Shown: positions 46,424 to 59,273 of the stretch, one piece after another
Layout of the letters: each line of letters opens with the position of its first letter
Position numbering within the stretch: the stretch's first letter is position 1
Position numbers and translations under genes: made by a program
Notes under the pieces: model-generated
The model's input: the letters and a program-made list of their open reading frames with translations, nothing else
Database searches by the model: none
What the model was told of the DNA's origin: nothing
NCBI GenBank assembly: GCA_030844895.1
Contig: CM061229.1
Coordinates: 122,463,682-122,527,681, forward strand
Origin: Ambrosia x helenae
Lineage: Eukaryota > Streptophyta > Magnoliopsida > Asterales > Asteraceae
Reading direction: 5' to 3'
Length of the DNA: 64,000 nt

Positions 46424-47553
46424 TTGTATAAGCGAGGTATTAACACAATGTAAAACGCCTGTAAAATCACCTGAAGTTACTATTCTTACATAGAAAGTTC
46501 CTATCCCGTATCATCAAAAATCGTGCATCTCTCCCACACCATAATACGTTTAGTCGCCCTATGATTGTACCATATGAAGACCCTGAGATGCATTTCTCCA
46601 AGAATACCGCCAATTGGATATTATTATATTAATCTTGGCGACAAAGGGGCTCAAAAGAGGGTCTCGTGAGTGTGTTGGCAGGTGCGAGCGTAGAGGTTTG
46701 GACCCCATTTTTTCAGAATTTTAGCTAATAAAAAAATCCAATTTGGATGAGGGGCGCTACTTCACACACGTAAGCCTAAGACCCACCGTAGTGGTATGAA
46801 TTTGGGGCGCTATTTAACAAAATAAAGCCCCCCCCCCCCCACGAAAAAGTGATTCTAGCGTTATTTGTATAACGCCCGGCAATAAAACCCCCACCCAATC
46901 ACATCATGCCACATCATACTCTCTCTGTATATTATTATTTTATTATTTTTTTAATTTAAAAGATAAAATAAAATATTAATAGGGGCTTTATAAATAAAGC
47001 CCCACCACTACACCCTTTTTTCACTTTATCTCTCCATGCTGACTCAGCTGCCACGTGGACTAATCAGAAAGGGGAGCTTTATATATAAAGTCCCCCACTA
47101 CACATGGTCTAAGCAAAGAATTATAAAAGTTAAATAATACATTTGTACGTAGTGTTGACATATATAATACGATTGTATAACCACATTTTTCATTTCCTTT
47201 TACAAATACCAACAAGAATTACAAGTGAGCGATGGGTAAACAGGCAACAAGCTGTTATTATAATTTAGATTCCATTTCATGGATGGAGGTTTAGTTTTGT
47301 AGTTTTTCCGTGGACTACATACCTACTCGATGTTGATGCTACTTAAGAACCTTAAAGGTATCAATAAGATTGAAAACAAATTTTGATCTAATTCTTTCAG
47401 AATACTTAAAAGCCTTGTTTCCAATTTGGTGCAATACTTATATCTATTTTCCTTTTGTGAATGGAACTTCATTTTTAAACAGCTTTGCTAAGAATCCAAG
47501 AGAGAATATTCGATTTTTTTTTTTATAAATATTATTTCCATAGGATTTGTAAC
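46424..47553. other. intergenic with small palindromic repeats
   Basis: GGGGCTTTATAAATAAAGCCCC-type palindromes near 46982 and 47075 and a C14-like run near 46830 suggest a small terminal-repeat element between about 46800 and 47100. Borders not resolved. No gene seen. Confidence 0.4.
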
Positions 47554-47556
47554 TAA

Positions 47557-48435
47557 GGGTCTGTTTGGTATGGGGTAATGGAATGGATGAAGGAATGGAA
47601 TGGACGAGGTAATGGAATGGACAAGGTAATGGAATGGATCATTACGATTCCATGTCATGTTTGGTTGCCATGTGGGAATGAAACAAAACATTACTTTGTG
47701 TTGTTGGATAGGCAGGAAAAGACGAAGAAATAAAATCGGTGGTTAGTGGTGGTGGTGGTCAGTGGCAGTGATAGTGGGTGGTGATATATGGCGGTAGCGG
47801 CGGTGGTGGGTGGCGGCGGCGGCGGTGGTGGCAACGGTGGAAGGTGGAGGTGGATATCCGTGATGGTGGGTGGGCGACGATGGTGAGTAGTGGCGGTGGT
47901 TGGTGGTGGTGATGGTAGGTGGTGGTGTGTGGCGGTGGCGTAAAGTGGATGGCGATGGTGGATGGTGACGACGACGGTGGTGGGTGGCGGAAATGGTGGC
48001 GATTGGTAGAGGTGAATGGCGGTGATGGTGGGTGGGTGACGATGGCGAGTAGTGGCAGTGGTGGGTGGTGGTGATGGAAGGTGGTGGTGTGTGGTGGTGG
48101 GTTGTGTTGGATGGCGGAGGTGGTAGGTGGGTGACGTTGATTGGTGGCGGCAGTGGTGGTGGGTGGGTGAAGGTGGTGGCGGGACGGTGGTGGGTGGTGG
48201 CGGCAACGGTGGTGGGTAGTAACAATGGTGGTGGGTTATGGTGTTGTTAGTAAAGGGTGAATGAGGGATGGAATGGAAAAAAAAAACATGGGGGTGGATG
48301 GAATGGTTTTGAGGGAATGGAATGCCTTGTGGAATGGGTGATTCCATTCCTTTAACCAACCAAACACACTATTTTTCATTACCTCGTAAGGATCCATTCC
48401 ATTCCCCCTTCCATTCCACCATACCAAACGCTACC
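47557..48435. mobile_element. PIF/Harbinger-like element with GGTGGT-rich core
   Basis: Ends GGGTCTGTTTGGTATGG and CCATACCAAACGCTACC are inverted, with TAA on both sides (47554-47556, 48436-48438), the TWA duplication of PIF/Harbinger. The core is a long GGT/GGC purine-biased stretch; its 222- and 160-codon His/Pro/Thr-rich frames on the minus strand are translations of the repeat, not genes. Confidence 0.7.
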
Positions 48436-48559
48436 TAAATGAAAAAGAAAATCGATTTTGAAATTATTTGGGTTTGATTTTGTGTTTTAGATTTTGAATT
48501 AGAATTTGTAATGAAATATAAATTTTAAGGGATAACGTTTTTGATTGATACAAATAAAA

Positions 48560-49411
48560 GAAGTTATGGTCACTTTGGTACGAGGTAATGAAATTCTGTG
48601 TTAAATCATTACTTTGTGTTGTTTAGTATGCAAGAAAAAACGAAGAAGTAAAATCGGTGTTGAGCGGCTTAGGTGGGTGGTGGTAAGTGGTGGTGATAGT
48701 TGGTGGTGGCGGGTGGATGGCGGTGGCGGTGGCGGTGGTGGTGGTGTGTGGGTGGCGGCAACAGGTGGTGGTGGCGATGTTGGTGGCAGGTAGCAGCGGT
48801 GGGTGGTGGTGCTGGCGGGAAGGTAGTGTGGCAACGGTGGTGGTAGGCGGCAGCGATGGTGGTATGTTGTGGCAGTGGTGGGTGGTGGTGCTGCTGATGG
48901 ATAGCGGTGTTGGTAGACGGCGGCCCTGATGGATGGATGGCGGCGTCAGTGGCAATGGCGACAGCGACGGCGGTGGTGGTGAGTGGTTGTCGAGGTGGCA
49001 GGGATGGTGGTAGTTGGTGGCGACAACGGTCCGTGGCGGTGGTGGGAGGTGACAATGACGATGGGTGGTGAGGGTGAGTGGTTACGATGGTGGTGGATTG
49101 TGGTGTTAGTGAAGGCTGAAATGAAAAAAAAAATCATGGGATGTGGATAAAATGATTTTGAGGGAATTGAATGTTTTGTGTAATGGGTGATTCCATTACC
49201 GCCACTAACCACCACCGCCATCCATCCACCACCCACCGTCGCCGCCGCCACCCACCACCATCACCGCCATCCACCTCCACCTACCATCATCGCCGTCGCC
49301 ACACTTTATTGTCGGTGTCGCCGCCGCCACTACTACCACATATCCCCCCCCCCAATCACCGCTGATCTATTTCATTCCGCCTCTTATTCTTCTATACCTA
49401 ACGCTACCTTA
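48560..49411. mobile_element. second, degenerate copy of the GGTGGT-rich element
   Basis: Shares CATTACTTTGTGTTG and AAATCGGTG blocks and the same GGT-rich core with 47557-48435, and ends CTAACGCTACCTT. Terminal repeats are decayed and no TSD was found. Histidine/proline-rich frames here are low complexity. Confidence 0.55.
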
Positions 49412-49776
49412 GGATACGAATTAGTTATCTTAATTTGTATTTGGTAAAGGACTAATCTTGTTATTCAAAACAATAAAAATAATTGAACCAAAGGAATTTA
49501 AATGTTCCACTGATCCACTACCTCACCAATCACCATCGTCACCTTCATTGACATGACCATATATAGCTATGGTCGGCACCATTGCTGCCACGACCGCCGT
49601 TGTCATAATCTCTACCGTCTTAACTGTCACTGCCACCATCAAAACTACATAAATCAAACATGATTATACATTAAAACGTTTGATTAATCTATAATTTACC
49701 AGATCCATTTACAATTACATTAACATGATAATTTATGAGCGTCGAAGTGTAAATAGCTAGTTGATTAAAAAAAATT
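49412..49776. other. intergenic, no feature seen
   Basis: AT-rich with a short CCACC/CGCC-rich patch near 49520-49640; no gene or element ends recognised. Confidence 0.4.
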
Positions 49777-49791
49777 AATCCTAAAGCGTCT

Positions 49792-50093
49792 TTTTTTAAT
49801 GGCCAATAAACAGATGTCCTGACTATTTGGGGTATCCACCAATTGGTTACAAAAGCATCTCATACGTCCCTGGGCGAAGACACGTCTTAGGTTCCTGCCC
49901 ATAGGTAGCGCTGGATAGCCAGAACCCAACAAACCACAAGTTTTGGGGAAAACATAATCCCTCACCCGTTCGAAGGCACGACAGTGGATAATCAGTAAAA
50001 CCCGGTGGGATCAAGAATCAAACCTGACACCTCAAGAAGGCTAGACTCTACCCATCATTTCGTATGACACTCCACCACAATAAGGGTGGGGGC
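49792..50093 (-). mobile_element. SINE, minus orientation
   Basis: 302 bp with the 15-bp target duplication AATCCTAAAGCGTCT (49777-49791) and a copy with one change at 50094-50108. The A tail is on the minus strand (T run near 49791). It shares GTGGTGGAGTG near the head and CACTGTCGTGCCTTCG in the middle with the SINE at 37627, so they belong to one family in different subfamilies. Box B-like AGGTTTGATTCTTG is degenerate. Confidence 0.82.
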
Positions 50094-50240
50094 AATCCTA
50101 AAGCATCTATTATCTACTATTGAAGTTAGTTTTAAGACCATCAAAGTACAAAATGAGAAGCTTATGATACAATAAGTTGATACAATTGTAGCATAAACCA
50201 AATGTTAATAATGATCCACAAAACATTCCTCAATAACTAA

Positions 50241-50541
50241 GGGGTTGTTTGGTAAGCCTTCTAATGAGGCTCTGAACCATTCAGCGCTGAATGATTCAAC
50301 ATTCAGCGCGTTTGTTACACCTTCTGAATGGAATGGTTAAGCCTGAACCATTAAGATTTGGGATGTTGTTGAACCATTAAACACTAAACTAGACTGAACC
50401 TTAATGAGACTCTCCTACCAATGTAGGACAAGAAAATTAACCATTAAGAGGTCTAACTTAATGATTCAGCACATAATCATTCAGACCTCTTGACCATTCA
50501 GGCATCTTAATGATTCAACACTTAATTAACCAAACAGCCCC
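50241..50541. mobile_element. PIF/Harbinger-type (Tourist-like) MITE
   Basis: 301 bp with inverted ends GGGGTTGTTTGG and CCAAACAGCCCC and TAA duplicated at 50238-50240 and 50542-50544. The interior is made of TGAATCATT/AATGGTTCAG words in both orientations. Non-coding. Confidence 0.85.
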
Positions 50542-50621
50542 TAAGGGTGACATAAAAGGAGATTTTTTTTTTTAATTTGTAACAAAATGATGGAAATAAT
50601 TCTTTTACTACTTTTAGTCTT

Positions 50622-50802
50622 TGTCAACATAAATCAAGCACTAATTCAAGTTCTACAATTTCTCCTAAATCTTAGCATAGTCTTGACTGTATAACTTCTG
50701 TATTCATTAGAGAGATATTCTCTCCTTGATCATAGCTCTTTGTTGTAGTATATATTTGCTATTGTTTTGTAATACAAATCACTTGAATTGTAAATTATCT
50801 CA
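50622..50802 (+). repeat. 5' LTR of Copia element
   Basis: 181 bp, TGTCAACATAAATCAAGC to ATTATCTCA. A few differences from the 3' LTR (63404-63584). Confidence 0.95.
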
Positions 50803-50883
50803 TGGTATAGAGCCTAAAAGATCCTCTTCTTACCTTCTCCCTGTTTGTCCCTGTTCCTGTTCATCTCTTTTTTTTTTCCAGCC

Positions 50884-51846
50884 ATGGCTGCAAGTTCAGA
50901 ACTTTCAGCCATTCCCCTCCATTCTCTGACCCATCTTGTTAACATAAGACTCAACTCCCAAAATTATTTACCATGGGAAAAACAGATTGTCCATGTTCTT
51001 ACCTATCTAAACCTTCTAAACCATGTCGATGGAACCCTACCCATTCCAACCGAAACTATCATCAAAGATCAACAAACCTTAATCAACCCAGAATATACTG
51101 AATGGAAGGCTGCCGATCACAAAGTCCTCTTATTGATAAACTCAACACTCACCGAGGAAGCTATGTCCGAAACCATTGGACACACTACGGCTCACTTGGT
51201 ATGGAAAGCCCTTGCCAACGCTTATAGTCACTATTCTATTGAGCGTATTCATAATCTCAAAGACGCCCTTCGAAACCTTCAAAAAGGAACCTCAACTGTA
51301 TCCGATTTTGGCCAAAAATTTAAAGCCATAGCGGATCAACTCGCCGCCATCGGGCATCCCGTAAGCGACGAGGATAAACGCCATTGATTCTTATGCGGTC
51401 TTGGCGCCTCCTATGAAAATTTTTCAACCTCCCAAAGAACCATTCATCCCGCCCCATCTTTTCGCGACCTACTCGCAAATGCTGAAAATCAAGAGATTTT
51501 TTTACGAAAACTTCATGGCTCAAATCCTCCTAAAGCCGCTTTCTATGCGCATCAGCCAAATCGTTCCAACAACTCCTCTCGGGCCCGAGGCAGGTATGCT
51601 TCTTCCTATCGGGGCCGAGGCAAAAACTACACCAAAAGAAACCCTCTTTGTCAACTATGTCGAAAAGAAGGCCATTATGCCACAACTTGTCCGACTCTTG
51701 TTTCTTTTGCTCAAAAACAGGTCTCTCTTGATGCCAATTTAGCTCACGCCTTCCATGCCCAATGCAACATCGGTTCAAACGACCCGGATTGGACTGCCGA
51801 CTTAGGTGCCACAACCCACATGCTTCGACATGTAAATGGTTTTAAA
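50884..51846 (+). pseudogene. Copia gag and protease region
   Basis: ATG at 50884 (MAASSELSAIPLHSLTHLVN). The Gag domain is interrupted by TGA at 51385, where one base change from TGG is likely, then continues in the same frame. The zinc knuckle CQLCRKEGHYATTC (CX2CX4HX4C) is intact. The aspartic protease motif reads WTADLGATTHM, with Leu where Ser or Thr is expected, so the protease is probably dead. A frameshift near 51840 leads to the integrase frame. Confidence 0.88.
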
Positions 51847-53464
51847 TAATTATCAACCGCAATCCGGTAACATGCGTGTAACGTTTGGTAATGGTCAATC
51901 ATTACCCGTTACACATGTCGGTAATTCAAAATTAAATAATGATATAACCTTACAGAACGTTATTGTTGTTCCCAATCTCACCAAAAATCTACTTTCTATT
52001 AGTAGACTGACAAATGACTCACCAGTTGATGTATTGTTTTCTAACAATTATTTTCATATACAGGACCGAAAAACGAGTCAAGTTCTTGCTAGAGGCATTT
52101 GTGAAAATGGCTTCTACGTTCTCACCCAAAGTCACAAGTCACTTGTTGCCGCTCTTTTCGCTTCACATCTTCGTGCCTCCTTTGATAAATGGCATAGTCG
52201 TTTAGGACATGTGTCTTTCGATACTATTTCTCATTTGAATAAACGTGGTCATGTTTTTGTTACTTCATTATTACCTAAACCCGGTTTATGCACATCTTGT
52301 GAAATGTCTAAAGTTAAGCATTTACCGTTCAATGAAAACACCAAACGTGCCCAACATGTCCTAGACCTCATCCATTGTGATCTTTGGGGACCCGCACCCG
52401 TTATGTCAACGGATGGTTACTTATACTATGCTATATTTATTGATGACCATTCCCGTTTTACTTGGTTCTACCCTTTAAAAGCCAAATCGGACTTTTATAA
52501 TATCCTAATCGCTTTTCTCAACTTTGTATACAATCAATTTTCGTGCAACATAAAAACTTTTCAAAGCGATGGTGGAACCGAATTCACTAACAATCGAGTG
52601 CAAAAATGTTTTTTAGAACAAGGTATACATCACCGTTTATCTTGCCCTCACACACCGCAACAAAACGGTAGAGCCGAGCGAAAACATCGGCATATAACCG
52701 AAACCGGTTTGGCCATGATGTTCAACGCCAATGCCCCACCAAAATTATGGGTTGATGCTTTCACTTCCGCTACCTACATAATAAACCGCCTTCCCACCCC
52801 CATTCTTGAAAACCAATCACCTTATGAAATTCTATTTCATCAATCACCGTCTTACTCTAATCTTCGGATATTTGGATGTCGAGTCTTCCCGTATCTTCGG
52901 GACTACAATAAAAACAAACTACTCCCTCGTAGTACGCCTTGCATTTTTCTTGGATATAGTCCTAAATACAAAGGTTTTAGGTGTCTAGATCCAACCAACG
53001 GGCGCATCTACACAACTCGGCATGCCAAATTTGATGAAGAAATTCTTCCTTTCAAGGAAAATAATTCATCATCCGATACAAATGTCCTTCAAATGACCAA
53101 CTTTGATGACACTCTACCCATACCACCCATCACCTCACCATCAACATCTCAAATAAATACACATCAAACCTCCAATAACAAACCGTGCACTTACTGTCCT
53201 TCCCACACTCCTCAAACCACCTCTCCAAATCAGCCCAACATCGACCCAATCCAAAGCCCACTACATAACCATCCCACTCCAAATCAATCACACGACTCAT
53301 CTACCACCCAGTCCACTCCTCCCTCTAGCCCAAACACGAGCTCAAATAACTCCAGCCCAAACCCCAGCTCAACTCATTCCAGTCCATCGGATCTTCACAC
53401 TTACCAACCAAACAAACCCGACTCTCAACTCGACTCCTTCCTCATCCAACTCGTCTACTTCTGA
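51836..53464 (+). pseudogene. Copia integrase region
   Basis: Contains the GAG-pre-integrase WHSRLGHVSFDTI with the HHCC zinc site (CTSCEMSK), then the integrase core with DLWGPAPV, FQSDGGTEF and PQQNGRAERKHRHI supplying the D, D and E residues. After it comes a Ser/Pro/Thr-rich linker. The frame ends at 53462; MTTRSKVGIFKPKHYANL in another frame (about 53520-53575) is the start of the RT segment, cut at 53615 by the nested element. Confidence 0.9.
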
Positions 53465-53615
53465 CCACTTGCATCCCAACCGCCCTCCACCTCAACCTCC
53501 TAACCTATCTTCCCATCCTATGACAACCAGATCTAAAGTTGGCATATTCAAACCCAAGCATTATGCCAATCTTTCTCACCTCTCCACAAACAAACTTCAA
53601 CAATCTCTTCATACA

Positions 53616-53665
53616 TGTGACATCCGTCATTTTTCTATTTTTATATAATAATAATAATAATAATG

Positions 53666-53705
<40 letters not shown>

Positions 53706-56211
53706 TAATAGAGCTAGTCCAACACACTTGAAACACCATAACCAAACCTTAAGCCCAAACCCCTTATTTATTAATTCAGGGGCCCCATTTCAGATCTGGC
53801 CCAGAACACACGTGAGCCCAACAGACCAAGCCCATTACCCCGGCCCATATCTTCCCTCGGAAAAAAAAACATAATCTGCTGCTGCATACGAGGTTCGAAC
53901 CCGAGCCAGTTCACTCACACACACACGCTTAAACCATCTGATCCACACCTCGTTTCTGTAATAAACCCAACACATAATATATATATTGCTTTCTTGAAAA
54001 GTAGCTGCTAACCCTCTTCCTTGTCTGCTCGACGTGCAGCAACAAAAAGGAAAGAGTTGACCATTATAGCTTCCCTTGACTATTAAATTGGCACAATTTT
54101 AGGAAGATTGAATATGATTAAATGTCATTGACTCATTTTAACAATTATTACGCGTCAAAAGCACGAACAATCATCACCAATTCATCTCGATTAGAGCCAA
54201 TTATGCGTAATCATCCAATTCGTGGTCAAGCTTCCAATTCGACGACTGAAGCCCCATCCCTATAAATTGAACCTCCCTACACCATCCTTAATCGCCGAAT
54301 AACTCTTATCCATTTCAATTTCTGTAAACAACTTATTATTGAAGCATTTTAAATCGCTTTCTTTGCGTTTTCTTGTTCGTGCTCGCAGACCCGATTGATC
54401 CAGTGTAAGTCTCTTTTTTTTGTGGGTTTCAATGTTCGGTCCATCGTGAACAATAGCCCCAAAGATTCAGGGGCTATTGAACACGAATTGAATGAATTTG
54501 GTGGATTAGGGCTCGATCTAAAGTTTTGGGGAAGAACACTTAAGACAGTTAACGTATATAATTGTTTTTAGAACAGAAATAAACAAATAACTGATCCAGA
54601 CCAGTTGGTGGGAAGTGTGTGGCCAAATCAGTCAACCGGGTTTGTACCCAGGTTCGACCTCCACCATAAACAATCATTTTTGTTATTTTGACCTTTATAA
54701 TTATAATCTTTATTCTTTTAAAAATCATTTTAAAAATACTAAAACTATTTTATAAATTCTACAAAATTTATTTTATGTTATTCCAATGATAAACTTTGCT
54801 GCCCAATTTTTATTTTTTCAAAAATCATTTATTTAATATATATAATAAATATTACAAGTTTATTCATTTAAAATTTTAAAATTCAATAAATATATCTAAA
54901 CGATTTTATGAAATCTCACAAAAATTATCCTAAACTTGTATATTCTTAAACATACCAGAAAATATTTTTATTTCAGAAAAATCGTTTATTTAATATTTTT
55001 AATCAATTTTTGTTAATTTTAATCATAAATAATTCATAATAAATTCATTTTACAATATTTTTGTACCAAAATTTTACATAAATTATTTCTATTCATTTGG
55101 AGCAGAAATACAATTTTTAATTCAGAAATTATTTAATTTTAATATTTTTAGATATTAAAGTCATATTTTGACAATTTGAAATAATTAGATTAAATATTCT
55201 ATCTTCAAGAAAATAATTTTATAAAAATTATTTTCATATTTAAAACCTTATGTTGTGACTATATTCAACTTAAAATTTTACAAAGAGACTTTTATTTATT
55301 TATTTATTAAATTTCTCATAATTAATAAACAATTTGTTTAATAATCAAATAAACGTTTATCCCCAATTCGAAGCCCTAGAAACACATATATCCTAGAGTT
55401 ATTTCCCTTACACATTATCGAATACTTTAGGTTGATCATTTGGGAGTAATCTCAATTCATATCTCGTTGTCCAGTTAAATCTCAAACTACTACGTGAACT
55501 GTGAGTATTCCTACCCCCTTTTTGCTTTTATACATTTTTGGGGTGTTACATGTACACTATTACAATTTCAAATACAAGTTTACATTTTTACAATACAATT
55601 CTAGTACTATGTGCATTGCTTACAACGTGCTTTATGCTTAGACAATACATGTGGATTACATTTGTACTTAGTGAAATCATTAACATGGTACAAGCCGACC
55701 TTAACATTGGATAGCGCTATTTGGATTGACAACCCGCCTAGATTGATTCTCCCCCTTTTTCATCGGAGAATCCGTGGCCAGTGTTAAGCCTTTTATCCAT
55801 TTATTGGATAAGTACACTACAGTTCATACAGTACATTATACAGTCACAGGATTGATTTCGCTCATTTGTATGATACATAGTTTACATAATTGCACTGTAG
55901 CTTGCACTTGAATTGTATAACTTTTAACCTACTATATATATCAAAACTAGGAATGCTCACCAACATTTCTTATGTTGACCAAACCTATTTTTTTGTACAT
56001 GTTTCAGGTGCAGTTTGATCAAGAAACTTTTAGTGCTTTATTATGCAGTTATTTCATTATTTATATTTCATTTAAGACTTTGTATTCTCCATTTCCTTGT
56101 AAGACAATTTTTGGGTTTATTTAATAATATTTACATTTAAGTACCATGTGCTTTTGAACAATCGTCACTACGTGACACCTTGATGATTCCGCCATCGGTT
56201 GGGGTGTTACA
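53616..56211 (+). repeat. 5' LTR of the Gag-only element
   Basis: 2596 bp, TGTGACATCC to GGTGTTACA. Holds (AAT)n at about 53645-53710, a minus-strand tRNA-like cassette (box B 53892-53902) and a plus-strand one (box B 54651-54661). Confidence 0.93.
54602..54661 (+). other. tRNA-like cassette in LTR
   Basis: CAGTTGGTGGGAAGTG (box A-like) and GGTTCGACCTC (box B-like, 54651-54661). Its distance from the LTR start (about 1 kb) equals that of the cassettes at 5479 and 7534 in the other LTR types. The second LTR has the copy at 60245-60304. Confidence 0.5.
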
Positions 56212-56912
56212 GATTGGTATCAGAGCCATGGTTATAGGGAACTAGGTTACTAGATGAAATAGGCCTAGACTATAACCGAATTTCAACTTTCATGCATTAA
56301 TTACCTTACCTCTCATTCCCCTCTACTTTCCTTCCTTTATCTTTCTCTTCTTCTCCACTTCTCCTCATCTTTCATCCTGGTGCATAGAGATGGTGTCCTA
56401 CAAGGAGTGGAAAGCCTACATCACCATGGGACGGAAGCAGTACCTTTCATGAAGACACTCTTAGGCATAATGCCTACTCTTATTTTTGCTCCTTCAAAGT
56501 TGTTGAACTTTAATGAGTGTGATAAGGACACGTGCAATCTGGAAGGGTGGATGCCTGTACACTGGGTTTTCTGGCATAGGCAAGCATAGCGCATAAATCC
56601 ATTTACGGACCTGTTATGCTTACCTGGGGATTCCTGGAGTGAGTGTCCACTTATAGGCTAAAGCATGTCTTCTTTGATCACCATTGGGTTCAATTCCTTT
56701 GAAAAGTCAACGTTCTTGTTGGGCTTTACAGCTAGACAAGGGCACTCCAAGCATCTTATGCAAGTTTTTCAATAATACCCTCTCGTTTCATATACAATAT
56801 TTTGTATTCATGAATTTCATATACTACTTACAAGTTCATACTTTCATAATCCTTTGTACAGTTATGCACTCACATTTTCTAGTCTCATGATTGATCATTG
56901 ACTACCTCGTAG

Positions 56913-58129
56913 ATGTCTGCTCGCTGCATGCTCCGTGATGTCCGCCGACGCCCTGTTCATGCTTCTGGACAACGTTCTGATCGTCGCCTCGCATCTTTAG
57001 TCGCTAAGGAAATTGCTGCAGTAATCCCAAACCTTGTCAGTGAAATAACCCAGAATAGTAACAGTGCCAACACGGGGGGTACGACTCAATTTCGGTGCAC
57101 TTTCAAACACTTTAACTCCTGCAACCCCACAAAATTCACTGGTGAGGAGGGTGCTACTGGTCTTCTCCAATGGTTTGAAAGCATGGAAAGCACCTTTGCG
57201 AACAATGAATGTCCTGATGAACTCCGCGTTCGCTATGCTACTAGTGTCCTTCAAAAGGGAGCGCTAACCTGGTGGAATGGCGAAAAGCGCAATCGAGGAG
57301 CTGATGTCGCTTTATCATTATCTTGGGCTGAAGTTAAGGAACTCATGATCGCCAAATTCTGCCCGAGGAACGAAATCAGAAAACTGGAAGATGAATTTCG
57401 TGAGCTCAAACAAGACAGTGGAGAGAATCTTGCATATAATACCCGATATCATGAACTTAGCATATTGGTTCCACACATGGTCACCCCGGTCTCTCGAGCA
57501 ATCGAGAAATATATCGAGGGATTACCTGACCTGATACAAGACGTAGTCACTGGGAGCAAATCCACTACGGTGGAGGAAGCCATCCAGCTTGCAGCCACTC
57601 TAACAGACAAACACGTAAGGAAAGGAAACTTGGTTAGGAAGGGCACCAAGACGTCTGCTGAGGAAGCCACCATACTGTTGAACAATCTAAGACTGTTTTA
57701 GCAAAGGCCGCCACTACCGCTTCGAACTATAAGAAACGAATGGGCGATAATCAAAACCAGGCTGTTGTGGATCCTGTGACTCAGCCTCCTAACAAGAAAG
57801 CCTACATGGGAATCCATCCTCAATGCAACACTTGCAAGTATCATCATCCTGCAAATCTTCCATGTCGTCAATGCACTAGATGTGGAAGGTTTGGACACTT
57901 TGTCACTACTTGTCGTGCAACAGATTGGACGCAAGATAATCATCAAACAGCTGCCCGGAAACCACTACCGATTACTAACGGTCGGGCATGTTATCATTGT
58001 AGAGACCCTAACCACATGCTACCTCAATGTCCAAAATTGAACAATGTAAACCTGGTGGCACGTGGACAAGCTTTCAATATCGATATCAACGAAGCAGACG
58101 ATCAGGATGACGTTAATCCCACTGGTTAA
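56913..58129 (+). pseudogene. Gypsy-type Gag of the non-autonomous element
   Basis: The first frame (56913-57701) has the retrotransposon Gag core with FNSCNPTKFTGEEGATGLLQ, WFESMESTF, ALTWWNGEKRNRG, WAEVKELMIAKFCPRNEIRK and LEDEFRELKQDSGENLAYNT. The second frame (to 58129) carries two zinc knuckles, CTRCGRFGHFVTTC and CYHCRDPNHMLPQC, both CX2CX4HX4C. One missing base near 57670 separates the frames. No protease, RT or integrase follows. Gag packages the RNA; the enzymes would come from an autonomous Gypsy partner. Confidence 0.88.
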
Positions 58130-59273
58130 GACATGGATGAAATCTTCCCAAGACTCGAGAATCCAATACTCGTGTTTTCATTTTCTTGATCCTATTATCA
58201 TTTTGTACCCAATTTTGTCGCACTCATTAGCATACAATATCTAGAAATTTCCTTGCATACCATTGAGTATTAACATAGATTGGAAATTTATCATATTGAT
58301 TACGTTTATTTTAATCATACAAGACTCTACCTTACATTAATTTGAAACGTTTAGACTTGACACTTGATCTTACAGAGCTTTTCTAAGAAAAACGTCATTG
58401 CATGATTGAAACCTGATTTTTCCTTAATTCGACTATCCATTGAACATTTAATTATTCATGATACTCGTAAACTATTCCTATAAGCCACTAAGATAACACT
58501 TACACTTAATGGTTGTAGTGCTTACAAAACTTGCTTGCATGCGTGTATTATCCACGCAATTCAGATAAACATTTCATTTAAAGGGCTCCTCGGACGAGTG
58601 GTAGCCCATACTTAAAAACTGTTATGCTTACAAGTCATTGCAAACCAATGCAATTGACCTCATTATTACAGGACCTCATTTCATTGATAACATCTCATTG
58701 TAACTCAACGTGTTTGTTGTGACATCTTCTTGTGAAACTTATTTGCTTTAATGTGTGTTAGATTAGGATCGTAGAAGGACATAAAACCCTAATGTAAGGT
58801 AAATTGATGATTCCGGTCCGGAACGTAATCATGAATTTACAGGTACGTTAGGGTAGTGTGAAATTCTATTGGAGTTTTTGGTAGGCGTCCAGTACGTTTT
58901 CAAGGTATCAAAGGTGTGGTGGGTTAGCTGCGGTACACCCTGTATACAAACACTAATGATGCATTGAAAGTGAGACTGGAAGTCGGACCAGGAACAAACT
59001 CTGTTTGCTTGTAGTTCATTTGGTCTTGTTATAGTCAATCAACTCGTACATTTATCATAGGATTCCTAAAACTTGAAACTTGGTGAATTACTAGATTCTT
59101 ATTCTCATTATTATTCGAGACGAACCTAACTCAATCCTTAACTCACATCTACCAAACCTCTTACCCAAATCATTCGAGTTTTCCAAACCACTGCTACCTT
59201 AATTTCTACCCAAGCATCCATAACCCTATGTCTCAAATAACTTCGGGACGAAGTTTCTAAAAGTAGGGGATGC

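Noticed and set aside
47691..48359. 222-codon His/Pro/Thr-rich frame and similar frames to 49365
   Set aside because: Low-complexity translation of a GGT/CCA repeat; open in several frames on both strands.
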